From NCBI GenBank assembly GCA_007128315.1, contig SKXQ01000017.1, forward strand, positions 62,001 to 126,000: a stretch of 64,000 nt of DNA. The letters are read 5' to 3'. The notes beneath the pieces were generated by a model, which searched no databases, was not told the origin of the DNA, and saw nothing but the letters and a program-made list of their open reading frames with translations. Below are positions 47,941-59,422 of this stretch, piece after piece. How positions within the stretch are numbered: the first letter of the stretch is position 1; every line of letters starts with the position of its first letter. This DNA is from Spirochaetaceae bacterium (GTDB lineage: Bacteria > Spirochaetota > Spirochaetia > DSM-27196 > SKKC01). The translations under genes were made by a program, and so were the position numbers.

Positions 47941-49953
47941 TTATCGAATCTCCCGTATGCGCCAGTACAACGGTGAAAACGCCGGTCGATCCTCGATTGT
48001 TCGAATCTGATCGTCGGCGTTCAGAAGAACGGTATCACCTATTGCGAAAAGGTCAAAAAAACCTTCGCGTTGAAGCCGTCCGATTGCAAGCAGGTCATCA
48101 AGAGCCGTGACGGTGATTGTCCCGATCTGATCCGACGGATCGTACCGGAACCCGACATCCGCGACCGAGCTTGCCAGCCGGCTGCTCCGAATGACAATGA
48201 GTTCGTCTCCTTCGCTCACGCCGTCGGCCCGACCGATGCTGACCAGCGCTTCCCTGCCACGCCGCTCGAGCAGCCGTCCGCGTGTCGGGATCATCGACTC
48301 TATGCGATCCGCGACGGCAGCACCTGCTCGTGGTACCGCTCCGGATCCGGTTCTTGAGACCCTGATCTGCCTGACCCGTGTGCCGGTTGCACTATGCAGA
48401 ATGTCCACCGAGAGATCCACGGTTCTATCTTCTTCACGAAAGGTAAGGATGATGAAGTACTCGGTGCCCGATGCACGAGCCCGTTCGAAGGCCTGTTCCG
48501 GTGTCGATATCCGTCCGGGAAGCTCTTCTATTTCGATCAATTCACTCCCGAGCAGTCGGTGCCTTAGATGCTCGGCGACGAAACGTCCCGATGCAGGTCT
48601 GGAATCCGCTCCGTGATCATGGGTATAGAACATCGAAAAGTTCATCCGTTCACGTTCTATTGAAAACTGGTCGACACTCCACGTGCTGGCTATACTTGGT
48701 CGCCGAAGGTACTCATAGAGTTCGATTGCTTCCCGAATCTCGTTATCCTGGTAACCGAGCTGTTCGAGAACCTGGAGTTCGGCGAGCAGCTTTCCGTCGA
48801 AGCCGAGTTGTCGCTGAAGCTGTGCGAACTGAAAACGACCGTCCCGGTCAAACGGATTCAGCATCAGTCCGCGTCGAAACTCCGCGTGTGCCTGTATGAG
48901 CTGGTTCTGCTGTATCAGGGATGCTGCGCGCCCGAAGCGGTATTGTGCGACGTTTTCCCGGACGGGATCCTCGAGATCGTACCCCCTCGTGACGGTGCTT
49001 TCCAGCGCGTATCTCGCGATTTCGTCGTCGGGTGCAATGCGAAGCGCCCTGTCATAGGCATCGAGAGATTCATCGAATCGGTCGAGACGTTCATACGCGA
49101 GCCCGAGCAGATAAAATGCCATGGACGAATCGGATGTCAGGGAAATCAGTCGCTCACTCGCGTTGACTGCCGCTTCATAGTTTCCGGCCGCGAGCTCCGT
49201 ACGCGTCAGCAGATCCCAACCGCGCGCAAGCCCGGGACTCAACGCCACCGCAGTCTCGGCGTGGACACGAGCCTGCCCATAGCGGCCTGATCGCAGATAG
49301 TAGCGCGATAGAAGTTCGTGAACGAATGGATCCCTGGGATGAAACTCCAACGCAAGCGCAAGGTAACGCTCGGCGGCTTCGGAATCTCCCCTCTCGTCGT
49401 AAAGAACTGCTAATGAAAGAATGGCCGGGCGATTCTCCGGTGCAAGCGAGAGGATTGTTCTATAGGTGTCTATAGCCGCCGATGTCCTGCCTTCGGCAAC
49501 CGAGAGCTCTGCCAGTCCGATTCTCGCAGCGAGATTGTTCGGTTCGATAGCAAGAACGCGGTTATACGCCTCAGCAGCTTCGTTAAGACGACCGAGAAGA
49601 AGCAGTATGTCTCCCTCCAGTGATGCGATCGTTGTATTCGTTCGTGCCCGACGACGCGCCTCGCGGACGGCATCGAGTGCCTGCTCGTACTCGGCCAGGC
49701 GAAAAAACGATCGTGCAAGGCCGTGGAACGCGTCAGTATAGTTGGGGTTCAGCTCGAGTGCTTCGCGGTAGCGTTGTACCGCGACAATGTATTCGCCTCT
49801 CTGTTCTGCCGCAGTGCCTGCTTCGAGACGTTCCCGTGCATTTGCGACAAGGTCCGCAGAACCGGGGCCGACTGACATCAGGGTGACAAACAGAAGCAGT
49901 ACCATCGAATGCAATGCGGTTCGATTACTCGTCGGTGGCGGAAGCATCTTCAT
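47941..49953 (-). CDS. Exported TPR-repeat protein
   Basis: Repeated TPR-like units (AAEAYNRVLAIEPNNLAARIGLAEL; AAERYLALALEFHPRDPFVHELLSRYY); start placed at MKMLPP with signal segment SMVLLLFVTLMSVGPGSA. Confidence 0.85.
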   Translation of the reverse strand: MKMLPPPTSNRTALHSMVLLLFVTLMSVGPGSADLVANARERLEAGTAAEQRGEYIVAVQRYREALELNPNYTDAFHGLARSFFRLAEYEQALDAVREARRRARTNTTIASLEGDILLLLGRLNEAAEAYNRVLAIEPNNLAARIGLAELSVAEGRTSAAIDTYRTILSLAPENRPAILSLAVLYDERGDSEAAERYLALALEFHPRDPFVHELLSRYYLRSGRYGQARVHAETAVALSPGLARGWDLLTRTELAAGNYEAAVNASERLISLTSDSSMAFYLLGLAYERLDRFDESLDAYDRALRIAPDDEIARYALESTVTRGYDLEDPVRENVAQYRFGRAASLIQQNQLIQAHAEFRRGLMLNPFDRDGRFQFAQLQRQLGFDGKLLAELQVLEQLGYQDNEIREAIELYEYLRRPSIASTWSVDQFSIERERMNFSMFYTHDHGADSRPASGRFVAEHLRHRLLGSELIEIEELPGRISTPEQAFERARASGTEYFIILTFREEDRTVDLSVDILHSATGTRVRQIRVSRTGSGAVPRAGAAVADRIESMIPTRGRLLERRGREALVSIGRADGVSEGDELIVIRSSRLASSVADVGFRYDPSDQIGTITVTALDDLLAIGRLQREGFFDLFAIGDTVLLNADDQIRTIEDRPAFSPLYWRIREIR

Positions 49954-50713
49954 GAACAACAACCTTGACGGTCCGAATCTTGTGCCCATCCATTTCCTGG
50001 ATAATGAACTCAACGTTCTCGTACGTGGCCTTCTCGAATTTTGCGGGAATCTTTCCGAAGAGCGAAAAGACGAGCCCGCCGAGTGTCTCGAAATCTTCTT
50101 CCGGTATCAACAGACCGAGTCGCTCGTTCAGCTCTTCTATGTCGAGTCTTGCATCGGCGAGGTACGCACCCTGCCCGATCTCGAACAGTGCCTCTTCTTC
50201 GTTGTCGAACTCGTCCTGAATATCACCGACTATCTCTTCGATTATATCCTCGAGACATACAATTCCGCTGACTCCGCCGTACTCGTCTACCGCAACTGCT
50301 ATGTGTATCCGTCTTCGGCGCATTTCCCGCAGAAGGGAATCAAGTCGTTTGCTCTCCGGAACGAAGAACGCCTTTCGAACGATGGCCTCCACCTTGACCT
50401 CGGCTTTCGTTATAAGGAGGCTCAACAGGTCCTTCGCGTACAGGACACCAACGACATTATCGATGGAGTCCTTATACACCGGAAATCGGGAGTGACCGCA
50501 TGAAACGACTTTGTCGAAGACCGACGGACCGGACATCCCGATCTCAAGAAAAACCACGTCAATACGCGGAACCATCACTTCCTTGACTGTCGTCTCGGAC
50601 AGATCGACGATGCCACGAATCATCTGCTGTTTCTCGAGATTCAGCATCGCGGCTTCCGAGTTCGTTTTCGCCTTTCTGTCTTTTTTTCCTAATAACTGGT
50701 CGAGAAAACTCAA
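49925..50713 (-). CDS. CorC/HlyC-family CBS-domain protein
   Basis: VKEVMVPRIDVVFLE, HSRFPVYKDSIDNVVGVLYAKDLL, AVDEYGGVSGIVCLEDIIEEIVGDIQDEFD. Confidence 0.93.
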   Translation of the reverse strand: MSFLDQLLGKKDRKAKTNSEAAMLNLEKQQMIRGIVDLSETTVKEVMVPRIDVVFLEIGMSGPSVFDKVVSCGHSRFPVYKDSIDNVVGVLYAKDLLSLLITKAEVKVEAIVRKAFFVPESKRLDSLLREMRRRRIHIAVAVDEYGGVSGIVCLEDIIEEIVGDIQDEFDNEEEALFEIGQGAYLADARLDIEELNERLGLLIPEEDFETLGGLVFSLFGKIPAKFEKATYENVEFIIQEMDGHKIRTVKVVVHEDASATDE

Positions 50714-51240
50714 AACAACCTCTGTTTGTCGAGCCGGAGCAGGATCTCTTCCTGTACCTGAAGCATTGGCTCGGTCGTATCGTTTGTACTGTGATCCATT
50801 CCTGCAAGATGCAGCAGACCGTGAATCAGAACACGGCGCAGCTCTTCCTCCTCGGAAACATCAAAGTGTCGGGCGTTCCGTTTAACATCGGTATACTCAA
50901 TGACTATATCACCGACATAGTGGAAGTCTACACCGGAAACAGCAACTCTCGACGCATGCTGTTCTTCGGGCCATGGATCAGGGTCCTGCGTATTGTCATC
51001 CCATCGGAAGGTCAGCACGTCAGTCGTGCCGACTTTTCCACGGTAGTCCCGGTTCAGCTCTACCATTTTTTCTTCTGAACAGAATGTAATCGAGAGCTCC
51101 CACCTCTGAGCATGAACTGCTGAGTCCTTGAGCACAGAGCGGACGAAGCCGGCGATTACCTCTTCGGTACACGGAAGGTCGATGTCTTCCTCGGCGCACA
51201 CCTCAATTGCGTGAATACTGTCCGCTTCAATCGGGTTCAC
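50710..51240 (-). CDS. ybeY: Endoribonuclease YbeY
   Basis: LNRDYRGKVGTTDVLTF, GDIVIEY, RVLIHGLLHLAGMDHSTND. Confidence 0.95.
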   Translation of the reverse strand: MNPIEADSIHAIEVCAEEDIDLPCTEEVIAGFVRSVLKDSAVHAQRWELSITFCSEEKMVELNRDYRGKVGTTDVLTFRWDDNTQDPDPWPEEQHASRVAVSGVDFHYVGDIVIEYTDVKRNARHFDVSEEEELRRVLIHGLLHLAGMDHSTNDTTEPMLQVQEEILLRLDKQRLF

Positions 51241-52214
51241 GTTTCAGCCTCGTATGCAGCGACAATTTTCCTGACAAGCGCGCTTCTCACGACGTCGCTC
51301 CCGCCGAAAGAACTGATGTGAATGTCGTCGATCCCCGAGAGTATCTCAAGCGCGTGGGAAAGGCCCGAGGGGATCCTCGACGGCAGATCAACCTGCGTGA
51401 TGTCTCCGGTGATAACCGCTTTGCTGCCTTCTCCCATACGGGTGAGGAACATCTTCATCTGTTCCCGTGTCGTATTCTGAGCTTCATCGAGAATAACGTA
51501 GCAGTCGCCAAGGCTTCTGCCGCGCATGTACGCGAGGGGTGCGACCTCGATCATCCGGCTCTCTTCCATACGCTGAACGACTTCCCGCGGGACGACGGCA
51601 TCCATAGCGTCGTATAACGGCCTCAGATACGGACTGATCTTCTGACTCAGGTCACCGGGCAGGAATCCAAGATTTTCTCCCGCTTCAACAACGGGTCTGG
51701 TAAGGACGAGTTTTCTGCGTTTCCGGGTCAGAACCTCCGAAAGCGCGTGTGCGACAGCCAGAAAGGTCTTTCCCGTTCCTGCCGGCCCTATACAGAACGA
51801 CAGGTCATGGTTCTCTATACCGCGTATGAACTCCGCCTGCGCCGCACCTTTCGGGTAAATGAGACCGAATCCACCAGGTATGGCAATGTGTTTGTGCTTT
51901 ATGAGATCTACCTGCGTGTGTCGGTTCTCGCTCAAACCCTTGTAAAGGCTTCGAACCAGATCGGTGGACGGTGACTGACCATTCCTGGCTATCGCTTCCA
52001 GTTCGAAAAAAATGCTCGAGAAAAGTGAGCGTGTCGCTTCATCATCCGAGTGAATCGAAACTTCGTTTCCACGCGAGAGCACCGGACAGCCAAGAAGATC
52101 TTCCAGCAGTCTCAGATTTGCATCGTTTGCACCGCAGACTTCAGCTACCAGAGCATTGTCATCGAACACAACGGCAACGGGTCTACTCAAGTCGGTTTCC
52201 TTGCACAGTAACAA
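51237..52214 (-). CDS. phoH: PhoH-family ATPase
   Basis: FCIGPAGTGKTFLAVAHAL, RKLVLTRPVVEAGENLGFLPGDL, AYMRGRSLGDCYVILDEAQNTTREQMKMFLTRMGEGSKAVITGD. Confidence 0.95.
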   Translation of the reverse strand: MLLCKETDLSRPVAVVFDDNALVAEVCGANDANLRLLEDLLGCPVLSRGNEVSIHSDDEATRSLFSSIFFELEAIARNGQSPSTDLVRSLYKGLSENRHTQVDLIKHKHIAIPGGFGLIYPKGAAQAEFIRGIENHDLSFCIGPAGTGKTFLAVAHALSEVLTRKRRKLVLTRPVVEAGENLGFLPGDLSQKISPYLRPLYDAMDAVVPREVVQRMEESRMIEVAPLAYMRGRSLGDCYVILDEAQNTTREQMKMFLTRMGEGSKAVITGDITQVDLPSRIPSGLSHALEILSGIDDIHISSFGGSDVVRSALVRKIVAAYEAET

Positions 52215-52261
52215 CCTACCGGAGCCTTAGGTTCTCGGTCAAGTCTATATCAAGCAATGTA

Positions 52262-55200
52262 TTACCATATGATCTCTTCGTCAGTTATGGTCAGATCCCT
52301 CGATATTTCCGGTATGGGACGCCATTGCAGAAGCAGTTCAACCGTGCTTCGCCACTCAACGGTCGCGCCATCCGCACCGGTCACCTGTTGTGGACTTCCA
52401 CGATATCCAACCGTGAGATCCCAGTCCCCGAGGTCGTGCACCGCATCAATGCGTAACTGTCGGAGTTTGAACGCAGATTCTATACGGTCGGAGCGATTGA
52501 AAAAGTTGAACGACCGGACCAGGTCTTCCAGAAGTGATACGCGCTGCAGACCGAGTTCGTCAGCGTAGGGCCCGATGTATCTGAACAGCTGATCGTTTCG
52601 ACTCTCCGAAGAAAATCGTAGATCGAGGAACCGATGCACATTCAGCTCCAGATTTAATCGGAATGAAAGGGTCGAGTCGGTGAACCGCAGCAGATTGACC
52701 GCTGCGTTACTCTGCACAGAAGGTGTAATAGTGATCCGGTTCTTCCAGAATATGAACGAGTCAAAGGACTCATTGTAGCGAAGCGACGCCTGTACCGGGC
52801 GAAAAACCTCGTTATCGTCTCCGACCCAGGTGAAGTTCAGCAGATCGAAAGTAAAACTTTCCGACCTCCTGCCGTCAAGCCTGCCGGTAAAACCGCCAAG
52901 CTGCAGGTCCAGCCGGCCCGTCGATAGGTGTGCTTCTTCGAGATCGTATGACCACTGATGTGAGAAACGGACCCGGGGAACGGGAGTAATCGACTGGGTG
53001 ACGCTAAACGGATCAAAGCTCCGTTCGCCGTCGTCGTCATCCGTGACGTAGGACAGGCGTGCAGTCGACTGTACGATGCCGGTACGGAGCGTCAGCTCCG
53101 ACCTGCCCCGTTCCTGACGGGGGGGCAAGTCGAGCCCAAGAGTGAGCGTCTGCCGCGCGTCGAGGACATTCAGCGCGGAAACCAGCTGCACGGAGTGTCG
53201 CTGTATCCGGTCGCGATCCCACCCTATGGTATCGGTCTCGTACAACGGAGCATTGTTTTCGGAAACCTCACTGAAGCGCCGCTGCAGGAGACGCACGTCG
53301 AGCGTATAGCTGAGTTCGCTGCCTTCAAGCAGCGGCTGTTGATCAAGCGGAGCGGAACTGAGACGCAGCCTGTTGTCGACGACGGTGGAATGCTCACCGA
53401 ATGCGCGCAATCGCAGTTCATTTTCCCTGTTTTCCTCGATGCGATCAGAAAATCCGAACACGGTTCTGTAGCGATCGGATACACTCGTCGTCCCTCTTAC
53501 CGCAAAGACCGACGAGAGATACGCTGCCCGCCAGCTTAACGAGCCCTGAGTGCGCCGCAACTGCTCCCAGTACTCAATTTCGTAATCAACATCATCCGGT
53601 TCCTGCCACTGGGACGACGCGTATTGTCCGGCTACCGTAATTGACGGGCTCAAGCGATACGCGAGTTGACCCGAAAACGGATCAGCGGGTCTTTGCACCC
53701 GGAGATTGTCGCGAGCCGGTGGAAGACGGAAGCCCGACTCTGACAGCGATTGTATTGCGCCTGAGTCATCGCTCTGGTCTGCGGGGGCCCCGTTAAAAGG
53801 GGGGCGAAGAGGAACTGCTGGTGGTGCATCCTGTCTTCCGGGATCTTCAACGCGCGCTCCCGCCACCGGGTACTCCAGTAAGGTGCCGGCGAGGGTCGCG
53901 GTCGCATTTGGAAAGACCAGTCGATCGGGGTAGAAAAAGGATCGGTCCGGTGGATCGTACGGTGCGTTCGCTGCTTCACGAACCCAGGGCTCCAGCAGCA
54001 AATCAGGGACCACCCGTCTCCGCCAGTTGAGCTCGGCACTGAATGTCTGCAGCGACGCCTGCGTGAGATACGGACGGAATCGTCGCACGTCCGGCGAATA
54101 GTTCGCCTGCAGGCGCCATTGAAGCGATGACCTGACCGAAGGCATCGCCGTCTCATCATCCGAAAATCCGATGATCGAACCCCAGTCGATGAACTCACTG
54201 CGTTGCAGGTAGTCGCGTTCAAAGACCGGATCCGAATAAAACGGCAACTGCAGACTGAGTCGCAGCGGGCCCGACCGGAAACCGGTCTCCAGGTTCAGCC
54301 CCAGGCGTACCGGGGAGTCGAGACCGGGAAACATCGAACGGGACCAGTACTGCTCGAACTCATGGGTCTCCGGATTCCAGTACAGTGAACCGATCGAACC
54401 GTCTGCGGCCTGATACCTGATTCTTGACACACCGATGCCGGCGAAAGCGCGGGTGGCACTGAAACTCCCGCTTTGCGGAAGATCAGCGTCTACGGCAAAG
54501 AATGCTGCGCCCGTGCTGTACGCATCAGCGTAGACACGAACGGTCCGATCGCCGTCTTCCACTTCCTCGCCTTCACGTGCAGGGCGCAGGAAGAGTCCTT
54601 CCCGAACGCGGCCGTCGCCGCGATCGTCCTCGGCAAGTTGCAGAACGGAGAACGGCTGGGACCTGTCCTCACGCGCACCGGTCAGATAAATAGTCGTCTG
54701 TATAAACGCACCGGCTCCATCACGCGTGCCGATAGCAGGATGGATAAACATGGGGCGACCGGGATGAAAAAAGACAGGGAACCAGAACATGGGTACCCGG
54801 CCTACGTAGAGAACAGCGTTCCGCAGTCCCCAGTCTCCAGTATCGAGTATCCATATGCGATCGGCGGTAATACGATAGTTCGGCGGATCTGCAACCGATG
54901 ATGTGATTGTCCCGTCATCGATGATTATGACGTCGTCTGCACTGCGACTGATCGTTCGTCCACTGAAACGGAAGTCGAAATCCTGTCCTTCGATTGTTCG
55001 CGGGCGGGTCGAGATGCCGTACAGAAAGGTGCCCGCCCATTCGTTGAGCTCGACGGTCAGCGTCTCGCCGGTAAAGCGCTCGATCTCACCTGAACGGTCG
55101 ATTGTATACACGACTTCTCCGCCCGCCGAGACGATCGATTCACGCCGGTTAATCGTAATACTGTCGGCGGCGATGACATGTATGTTACCGGTCTCATCGT

Positions 55201-55591
55201 CCTCCAGGCGAACCACCACTCCACCGGTGAGCCGAATGATATCAGCGTCTGCCTGATCAGACCTCAGCAGCTGTAACTCGGCCGCCTGCTCGATTTCGAT
55301 AAGCCGCAGCGTCTCTTCGGAGACCTCTGCGGCGAAACGGTCGATACCGAGGTGCGCGAGAATACGGCGCTCAAGATCGCCGCGTGTGCCGTCCACCGGT
55401 AATCCGAGCTGCCCGGCTTCAATGCGGAGCTCATCATAGCTGGCTTGTGCGAGCTCACGCGCTCGTAACTGCCGGAGTCCGGATTCGGAGGATTGTTGAC
55501 CGTCCTGCGCGGATACTGTCAGAAGCGTACTGAGCAGAAACAGCAACGCAAGCGTGGTGTTAAGGACCGGTCCTGAATACCGTCTGTTCAT
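52262..55591 (-). CDS. LptD/OstA-like outer membrane protein with N-terminal SAP-like motif
   Basis: Signal peptide, OstA-like segment (GEVVYTIDRSGEIERFTGETLTVELNEWAG, TITSSVADPPNYRITADRIWI...VGRVPMFWFPVFFHPGRP), large beta-barrel. Confidence 0.83.
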   Translation of the reverse strand: MNRRYSGPVLNTTLALLFLLSTLLTVSAQDGQQSSESGLRQLRARELAQASYDELRIEAGQLGLPVDGTRGDLERRILAHLGIDRFAAEVSEETLRLIEIEQAAELQLLRSDQADADIIRLTGGVVVRLEDDETGNIHVIAADSITINRRESIVSAGGEVVYTIDRSGEIERFTGETLTVELNEWAGTFLYGISTRPRTIEGQDFDFRFSGRTISRSADDVIIIDDGTITSSVADPPNYRITADRIWILDTGDWGLRNAVLYVGRVPMFWFPVFFHPGRPMFIHPAIGTRDGAGAFIQTTIYLTGAREDRSQPFSVLQLAEDDRGDGRVREGLFLRPAREGEEVEDGDRTVRVYADAYSTGAAFFAVDADLPQSGSFSATRAFAGIGVSRIRYQAADGSIGSLYWNPETHEFEQYWSRSMFPGLDSPVRLGLNLETGFRSGPLRLSLQLPFYSDPVFERDYLQRSEFIDWGSIIGFSDDETAMPSVRSSLQWRLQANYSPDVRRFRPYLTQASLQTFSAELNWRRRVVPDLLLEPWVREAANAPYDPPDRSFFYPDRLVFPNATATLAGTLLEYPVAGARVEDPGRQDAPPAVPLRPPFNGAPADQSDDSGAIQSLSESGFRLPPARDNLRVQRPADPFSGQLAYRLSPSITVAGQYASSQWQEPDDVDYEIEYWEQLRRTQGSLSWRAAYLSSVFAVRGTTSVSDRYRTVFGFSDRIEENRENELRLRAFGEHSTVVDNRLRLSSAPLDQQPLLEGSELSYTLDVRLLQRRFSEVSENNAPLYETDTIGWDRDRIQRHSVQLVSALNVLDARQTLTLGLDLPPRQERGRSELTLRTGIVQSTARLSYVTDDDDGERSFDPFSVTQSITPVPRVRFSHQWSYDLEEAHLSTGRLDLQLGGFTGRLDGRRSESFTFDLLNFTWVGDDNEVFRPVQASLRYNESFDSFIFWKNRITITPSVQSNAAVNLLRFTDSTLSFRLNLELNVHRFLDLRFSSESRNDQLFRYIGPYADELGLQRVSLLEDLVRSFNFFNRSDRIESAFKLRQLRIDAVHDLGDWDLTVGYRGSPQQVTGADGATVEWRSTVELLLQWRPIPEISRDLTITDEEIIW

Positions 55592-55594
55592 GGC

Positions 55595-58423
55595 TTATGT
55601 GGCCATCCTGAGTGTTTCCCGAAGGAATCTGCCCGTGTGTGACTGCTCAACACGTGAGATCTGCTCAGGTGTGCCTGTTGCGATCACAGAGCCCCCCTTA
55701 TCCCCACCTTCCGGACCCAGGTCTATCACGTAATCGGCTGCTGCAATGACGTCAAGGTTATGCTCGATGAGTACAACGGTATTTCCGTCTTCAACAATCT
55801 GATTAAGAACCTGCAGCAGCTTCCGTATGTCGGTAAAATGCAAACCGGTCGTCGGCTCATCGAGCACGTAGATGGTTTTCCCGGTTGAACGCTTCGAAAG
55901 CTCGAGGGCGAGCTTGACCCGCTGCGCTTCGCCTCCGCTGAGCGTGAGAGCGCTCTGCCCGAGTTTCACGTACTCCAGTCCCACCGCACTAAGGGTCTCG
56001 AGCTTTCGTCGTACATTTGGAACCGCCGCGAAAAAAGCCTCGGCTTCTTCGACCGTGAGCTCGAGAATATCGTGGATTGATTTTCCCTTATAGTGAACCT
56101 CAAGCGTCTCCCGGTTAAAACGTTTCCCGTCGCAGACATCGCACATGACATATACGTCACTGAGAAAGTGCATTTCTATCTTGATTGTTCCGGCACCCTG
56201 GCAGTGCTCGCACCGTCCACCCTTGACGTTAAAGCTGAAACGCCCGGGTTTATATCCCCGGCTGCGACTCTCCGGCAGCGCCGCAAACAGATCCCTGATC
56301 ATCCCGTACAGTCCGACGTAGGTGGCCGGATTACTTCGAGGCGTCCGGCCGATGGGTTGCTGATCGATCTGTATGACCTTATCGAGCGCTTCAAGGCCAT
56401 TTATCGCCCCGATTGGACCACCGGTGATCTGCGCCTTGTTCAGTGCACGGGCCAGCGCCGGATATAAGGTACCGGTCATCAGACTGGACTTCCCGCTCCC
56501 GGAGACCCCGGTAATCGCGATCATCGTTCCAAGCGGTAAAGAAACGTCTATGTTCTTGAGGTTGTTCAATGTACAGCCATCGATGCGCAGCAACGTACCG
56601 TTGCCGCTGCGTCGTTTATCGGGTGGCTGCATTCGGTCCTTCCCTGAGAGGTATCGTCCGGTCGGGCTCTGCTCGCTTTCAAGGATTTCCTCAAGCGTCC
56701 CCTGCGCGACAATCTGGCCTCCGTGAACGCCGGCTCGTGGTCCCATATCGACAATGTGATCGGCGGACCTGATGGTCTGTTCATCGTGCTCGACAATGAC
56801 GAGTGTGTTTCCAAGATCGCGAAGGCGTTTCAGCGTGCCTATAAGTCGCTCGTTATCCCGCTGATGCAGTCCGATCGTCGGTTCATCAAGTATGTAGAGA
56901 ACTCCTACGAGACTGCTGCCAATCTGTGTCGCAAGGCGTATGCGCTGGCTTTCACCGCCAGAAAGGGTCGCTGCCTGCCTGTTCAGACTCAGGTACCCGA
57001 GGCCGACACTCAACAGGAAACCCAATCGCTCGCGGATTTCACGGATAACCTCTCCTGCAATCGTGGACTCAGTAGGGGTGAGTTGCAGGGTATCGAAATA
57101 ACGCACGCACTCCGTGATGCTGAGCGTCGAGACCTCGTGTATGCCTTTGCCACCGATTTTCACTGCAAGCGCTTCCGGCCGAAGCCGCTGTCCCTGGCAG
57201 GCATGACACGGGGTCCGGCTCATGAACGACTCAAGCCATTCGCGGACACCATCGGATGATGATTCGCGGTATCGACGTTCAAGATCCTGTATCATTCCCG
57301 GAAACTGCATCGAGTACTCGAATGTACTCGAGCCGCTGTCGTTCTCAACCTTTACCTGAAGACTGTCGGCGGAACCGCTGAAAAGCATTTCCCGGATTTC
57401 CGGGCTCAGTTCGGAGAACGGAGTATCAAGTGAAAAACGATAGTGTTCAGCGAGACTTTCGAAACGGCTTCGATGCCAGCTGGAATTCGGGTTGTACGCA
57501 GCCAGACCACCGTCAAGAAAACTCAGAGATGGATCTGGAACGAGCTTTTCCCGATCGAAAGTCATACTCATACCAAGACCATCGCACACGTGGCACGCCC
57601 CATGCGGGTTATTGAACGAGAACAGACGCGGTTCGAGTTCGGGAAAGACAATGTCGCTGTCTGCGTAGGCGTAATTCTGGTTATACACGTCCTCATGATC
57701 GCCGTCGTCGCGCTGGTAGAACACACGCACCGTACCGCCGGAGAGTTCAAGTGCCGTTTCTACCGACTGTGAGACGCGATTCTGCTGCCCGTTCCGTATC
57801 TTGATACGGTCGACCACGATATCAATTGAGTGCTGTCTGTTTTTTACCAGGTCAATGTCTTCTTCGACACTTTTGAAAACGCCATCCACCCGCACCCGGG
57901 TAAAACCCGCCTGCCTGGCATTATCGATCACCCTCTTGTGCGTGCCTTTTCTGCTCTGTACGACAGGAGAAAGTATCTGCAGCTTTGTCCCTTCCTGCGC
58001 CGCGAGAATACGATCGACGATTTCGTCAATCGACTGCTTCTCGATAACCGCGCCCGTGGTCGGATCGTGGGGAGTTCCTATCCTGGCGTATAGCAGTCGC
58101 AGATAATCGTGAATCTCGGTTACGGTTCCGACCGTCGATCGCGGGTTACGGTTCGTGGTCTTCTGCTCGATAGAGATCGCGGGGCTCAGCCCGTCTATAT
58201 AGTCAATATCCGGCTTGTCCAGGCGTCCGAGAAACTGTCGCGCGTACGCGGACAGGCTTTCGACATAGCGTCTCTGTCCTTCTGCAAACAGCGTATCGAA
58301 GGCCAGACTCGACTTACCACTCCCGCTCATTCCGGTAATCACGATAAAACGATCCCGCGGAAGGTCGACGTTGATGTTCTTCAGGTTATGCTCGCGCGCA
58401 CCGCGGATACGGATACTGTTCAT
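55595..58423 (-). CDS. uvrA: UvrABC system protein A
   Basis: [98 protein letters not shown]; start MNSIRIRG with SD GGGAG. Confidence 0.98.
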   Translation of the reverse strand: MNSIRIRGAREHNLKNINVDLPRDRFIVITGMSGSGKSSLAFDTLFAEGQRRYVESLSAYARQFLGRLDKPDIDYIDGLSPAISIEQKTTNRNPRSTVGTVTEIHDYLRLLYARIGTPHDPTTGAVIEKQSIDEIVDRILAAQEGTKLQILSPVVQSRKGTHKRVIDNARQAGFTRVRVDGVFKSVEEDIDLVKNRQHSIDIVVDRIKIRNGQQNRVSQSVETALELSGGTVRVFYQRDDGDHEDVYNQNYAYADSDIVFPELEPRLFSFNNPHGACHVCDGLGMSMTFDREKLVPDPSLSFLDGGLAAYNPNSSWHRSRFESLAEHYRFSLDTPFSELSPEIREMLFSGSADSLQVKVENDSGSSTFEYSMQFPGMIQDLERRYRESSSDGVREWLESFMSRTPCHACQGQRLRPEALAVKIGGKGIHEVSTLSITECVRYFDTLQLTPTESTIAGEVIREIRERLGFLLSVGLGYLSLNRQAATLSGGESQRIRLATQIGSSLVGVLYILDEPTIGLHQRDNERLIGTLKRLRDLGNTLVIVEHDEQTIRSADHIVDMGPRAGVHGGQIVAQGTLEEILESEQSPTGRYLSGKDRMQPPDKRRSGNGTLLRIDGCTLNNLKNIDVSLPLGTMIAITGVSGSGKSSLMTGTLYPALARALNKAQITGGPIGAINGLEALDKVIQIDQQPIGRTPRSNPATYVGLYGMIRDLFAALPESRSRGYKPGRFSFNVKGGRCEHCQGAGTIKIEMHFLSDVYVMCDVCDGKRFNRETLEVHYKGKSIHDILELTVEEAEAFFAAVPNVRRKLETLSAVGLEYVKLGQSALTLSGGEAQRVKLALELSKRSTGKTIYVLDEPTTGLHFTDIRKLLQVLNQIVEDGNTVVLIEHNLDVIAAADYVIDLGPEGGDKGGSVIATGTPEQISRVEQSHTGRFLRETLRMAT

Positions 58424-58443
58424 GTACTCCCGGCAGGCAGTTG

Positions 58444-59346
58444 TCAGCGCATCGGAGGTCCCGGATTTACCGGTCGGTCGGCCGCGAGCTGCCTGGATGC
58501 ATACTCCGCGGCGTCGCCTGCAATGGCCTGCCGTGAAACAAACTGCCATAATTCACGCGCGCGCGTCGAGGCTCCCCCGCCGCCACCGTAGAAATACATC
58601 GCGTCACCGAGATATGCAATCGCCCAATACACGTTTCGTTGATCGAGAAACTCGTTGATCTGCCGGGTCTGTCGTATATCGTCGGTAAACCTGTACAGGT
58701 CAATGAAGGTATACCTGGGCTCTATTCTGCGGTAGTACTCGATTGCGAGGCTGTACGTGTCCAGCAGGTAGAAAAGCAGATGTTGAAGCGAATCATCCCT
58801 CCCGGATCGAAGGAGATGCATGCCGAACTCGTAATGGGCAGCAGCAAAAGGTCCAGGTGTCAGGCGGTACAGCTCCAGCGCACGTGCCAGACTCTGTCGA
58901 ATAAACACCTGCTCGATGTTCGCACGTCGTGACATACTCGCTGCACCGGTGAACTCGTCGTTGTACTCGAAGAGCGCATACATGGTCTGCTCGTAGGCAA
59001 ACATTCTATCCATGCGAAGGTGCTGTCGTGCGAGTTCGTGATAGGTACGCACACGGTCTTCCGGGATTGCAAACGAGCCACTGTTCAAAGCCCGGTCGAA
59101 GTGCCTCAGCGCCTGCTGGTCGTCCCCGAGATCGACAAATATGCGGGCCATGTGTCGGTGGGCCTCCGGAATATAGCCTTCATCTTCTTCGATTATCGTG
59201 CGAAAGCGTCTGAGAGCCCCGGCGTGGTTTCCGTTGCGAAGCTCACGTCGTGCAAGCTCTATGTCAAGACTGGTTGTCTGACCGAACCCTGCGGCGGGAA
59301 TGAGAAGAAAAAGGTACAGAAAAACGAACGCCGGATGTCGAACCAT
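58444..59346 (-). CDS. Exported TPR-like protein, hypothetical
   Basis: Signal peptide [18 protein letters not shown]-like [23 protein letters not shown]...[14 protein letters not shown]. Confidence 0.75.
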   Translation of the reverse strand: MVRHPAFVFLYLFLLIPAAGFGQTTSLDIELARRELRNGNHAGALRRFRTIIEEDEGYIPEAHRHMARIFVDLGDDQQALRHFDRALNSGSFAIPEDRVRTYHELARQHLRMDRMFAYEQTMYALFEYNDEFTGAASMSRRANIEQVFIRQSLARALELYRLTPGPFAAAHYEFGMHLLRSGRDDSLQHLLFYLLDTYSLAIEYYRRIEPRYTFIDLYRFTDDIRQTRQINEFLDQRNVYWAIAYLGDAMYFYGGGGGASTRARELWQFVSRQAIAGDAAEYASRQLAADRPVNPGPPMR

Positions 59347-59360
59347 ACGACCATTATCGG

Positions 59361-59412
59361 CAAAAAGGACCGGTCAAACCAGTGGCGGACACTTCAGGCC
59401 TGAAGTGCCCGC
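59361..59412 (-). terminator. Candidate terminator/structured 3' end of the V-ATPase operon
   Basis: GCGGGCACTTCAGGCCTGAAGTGTCCGC hairpin (perfect core 59390-59407), then ACTGG-TTTGA-CCGGT hairpin and TTTTT on the reverse strand. Confidence 0.5.
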
Positions 59413-59422
59413 GAGCCCGTCG

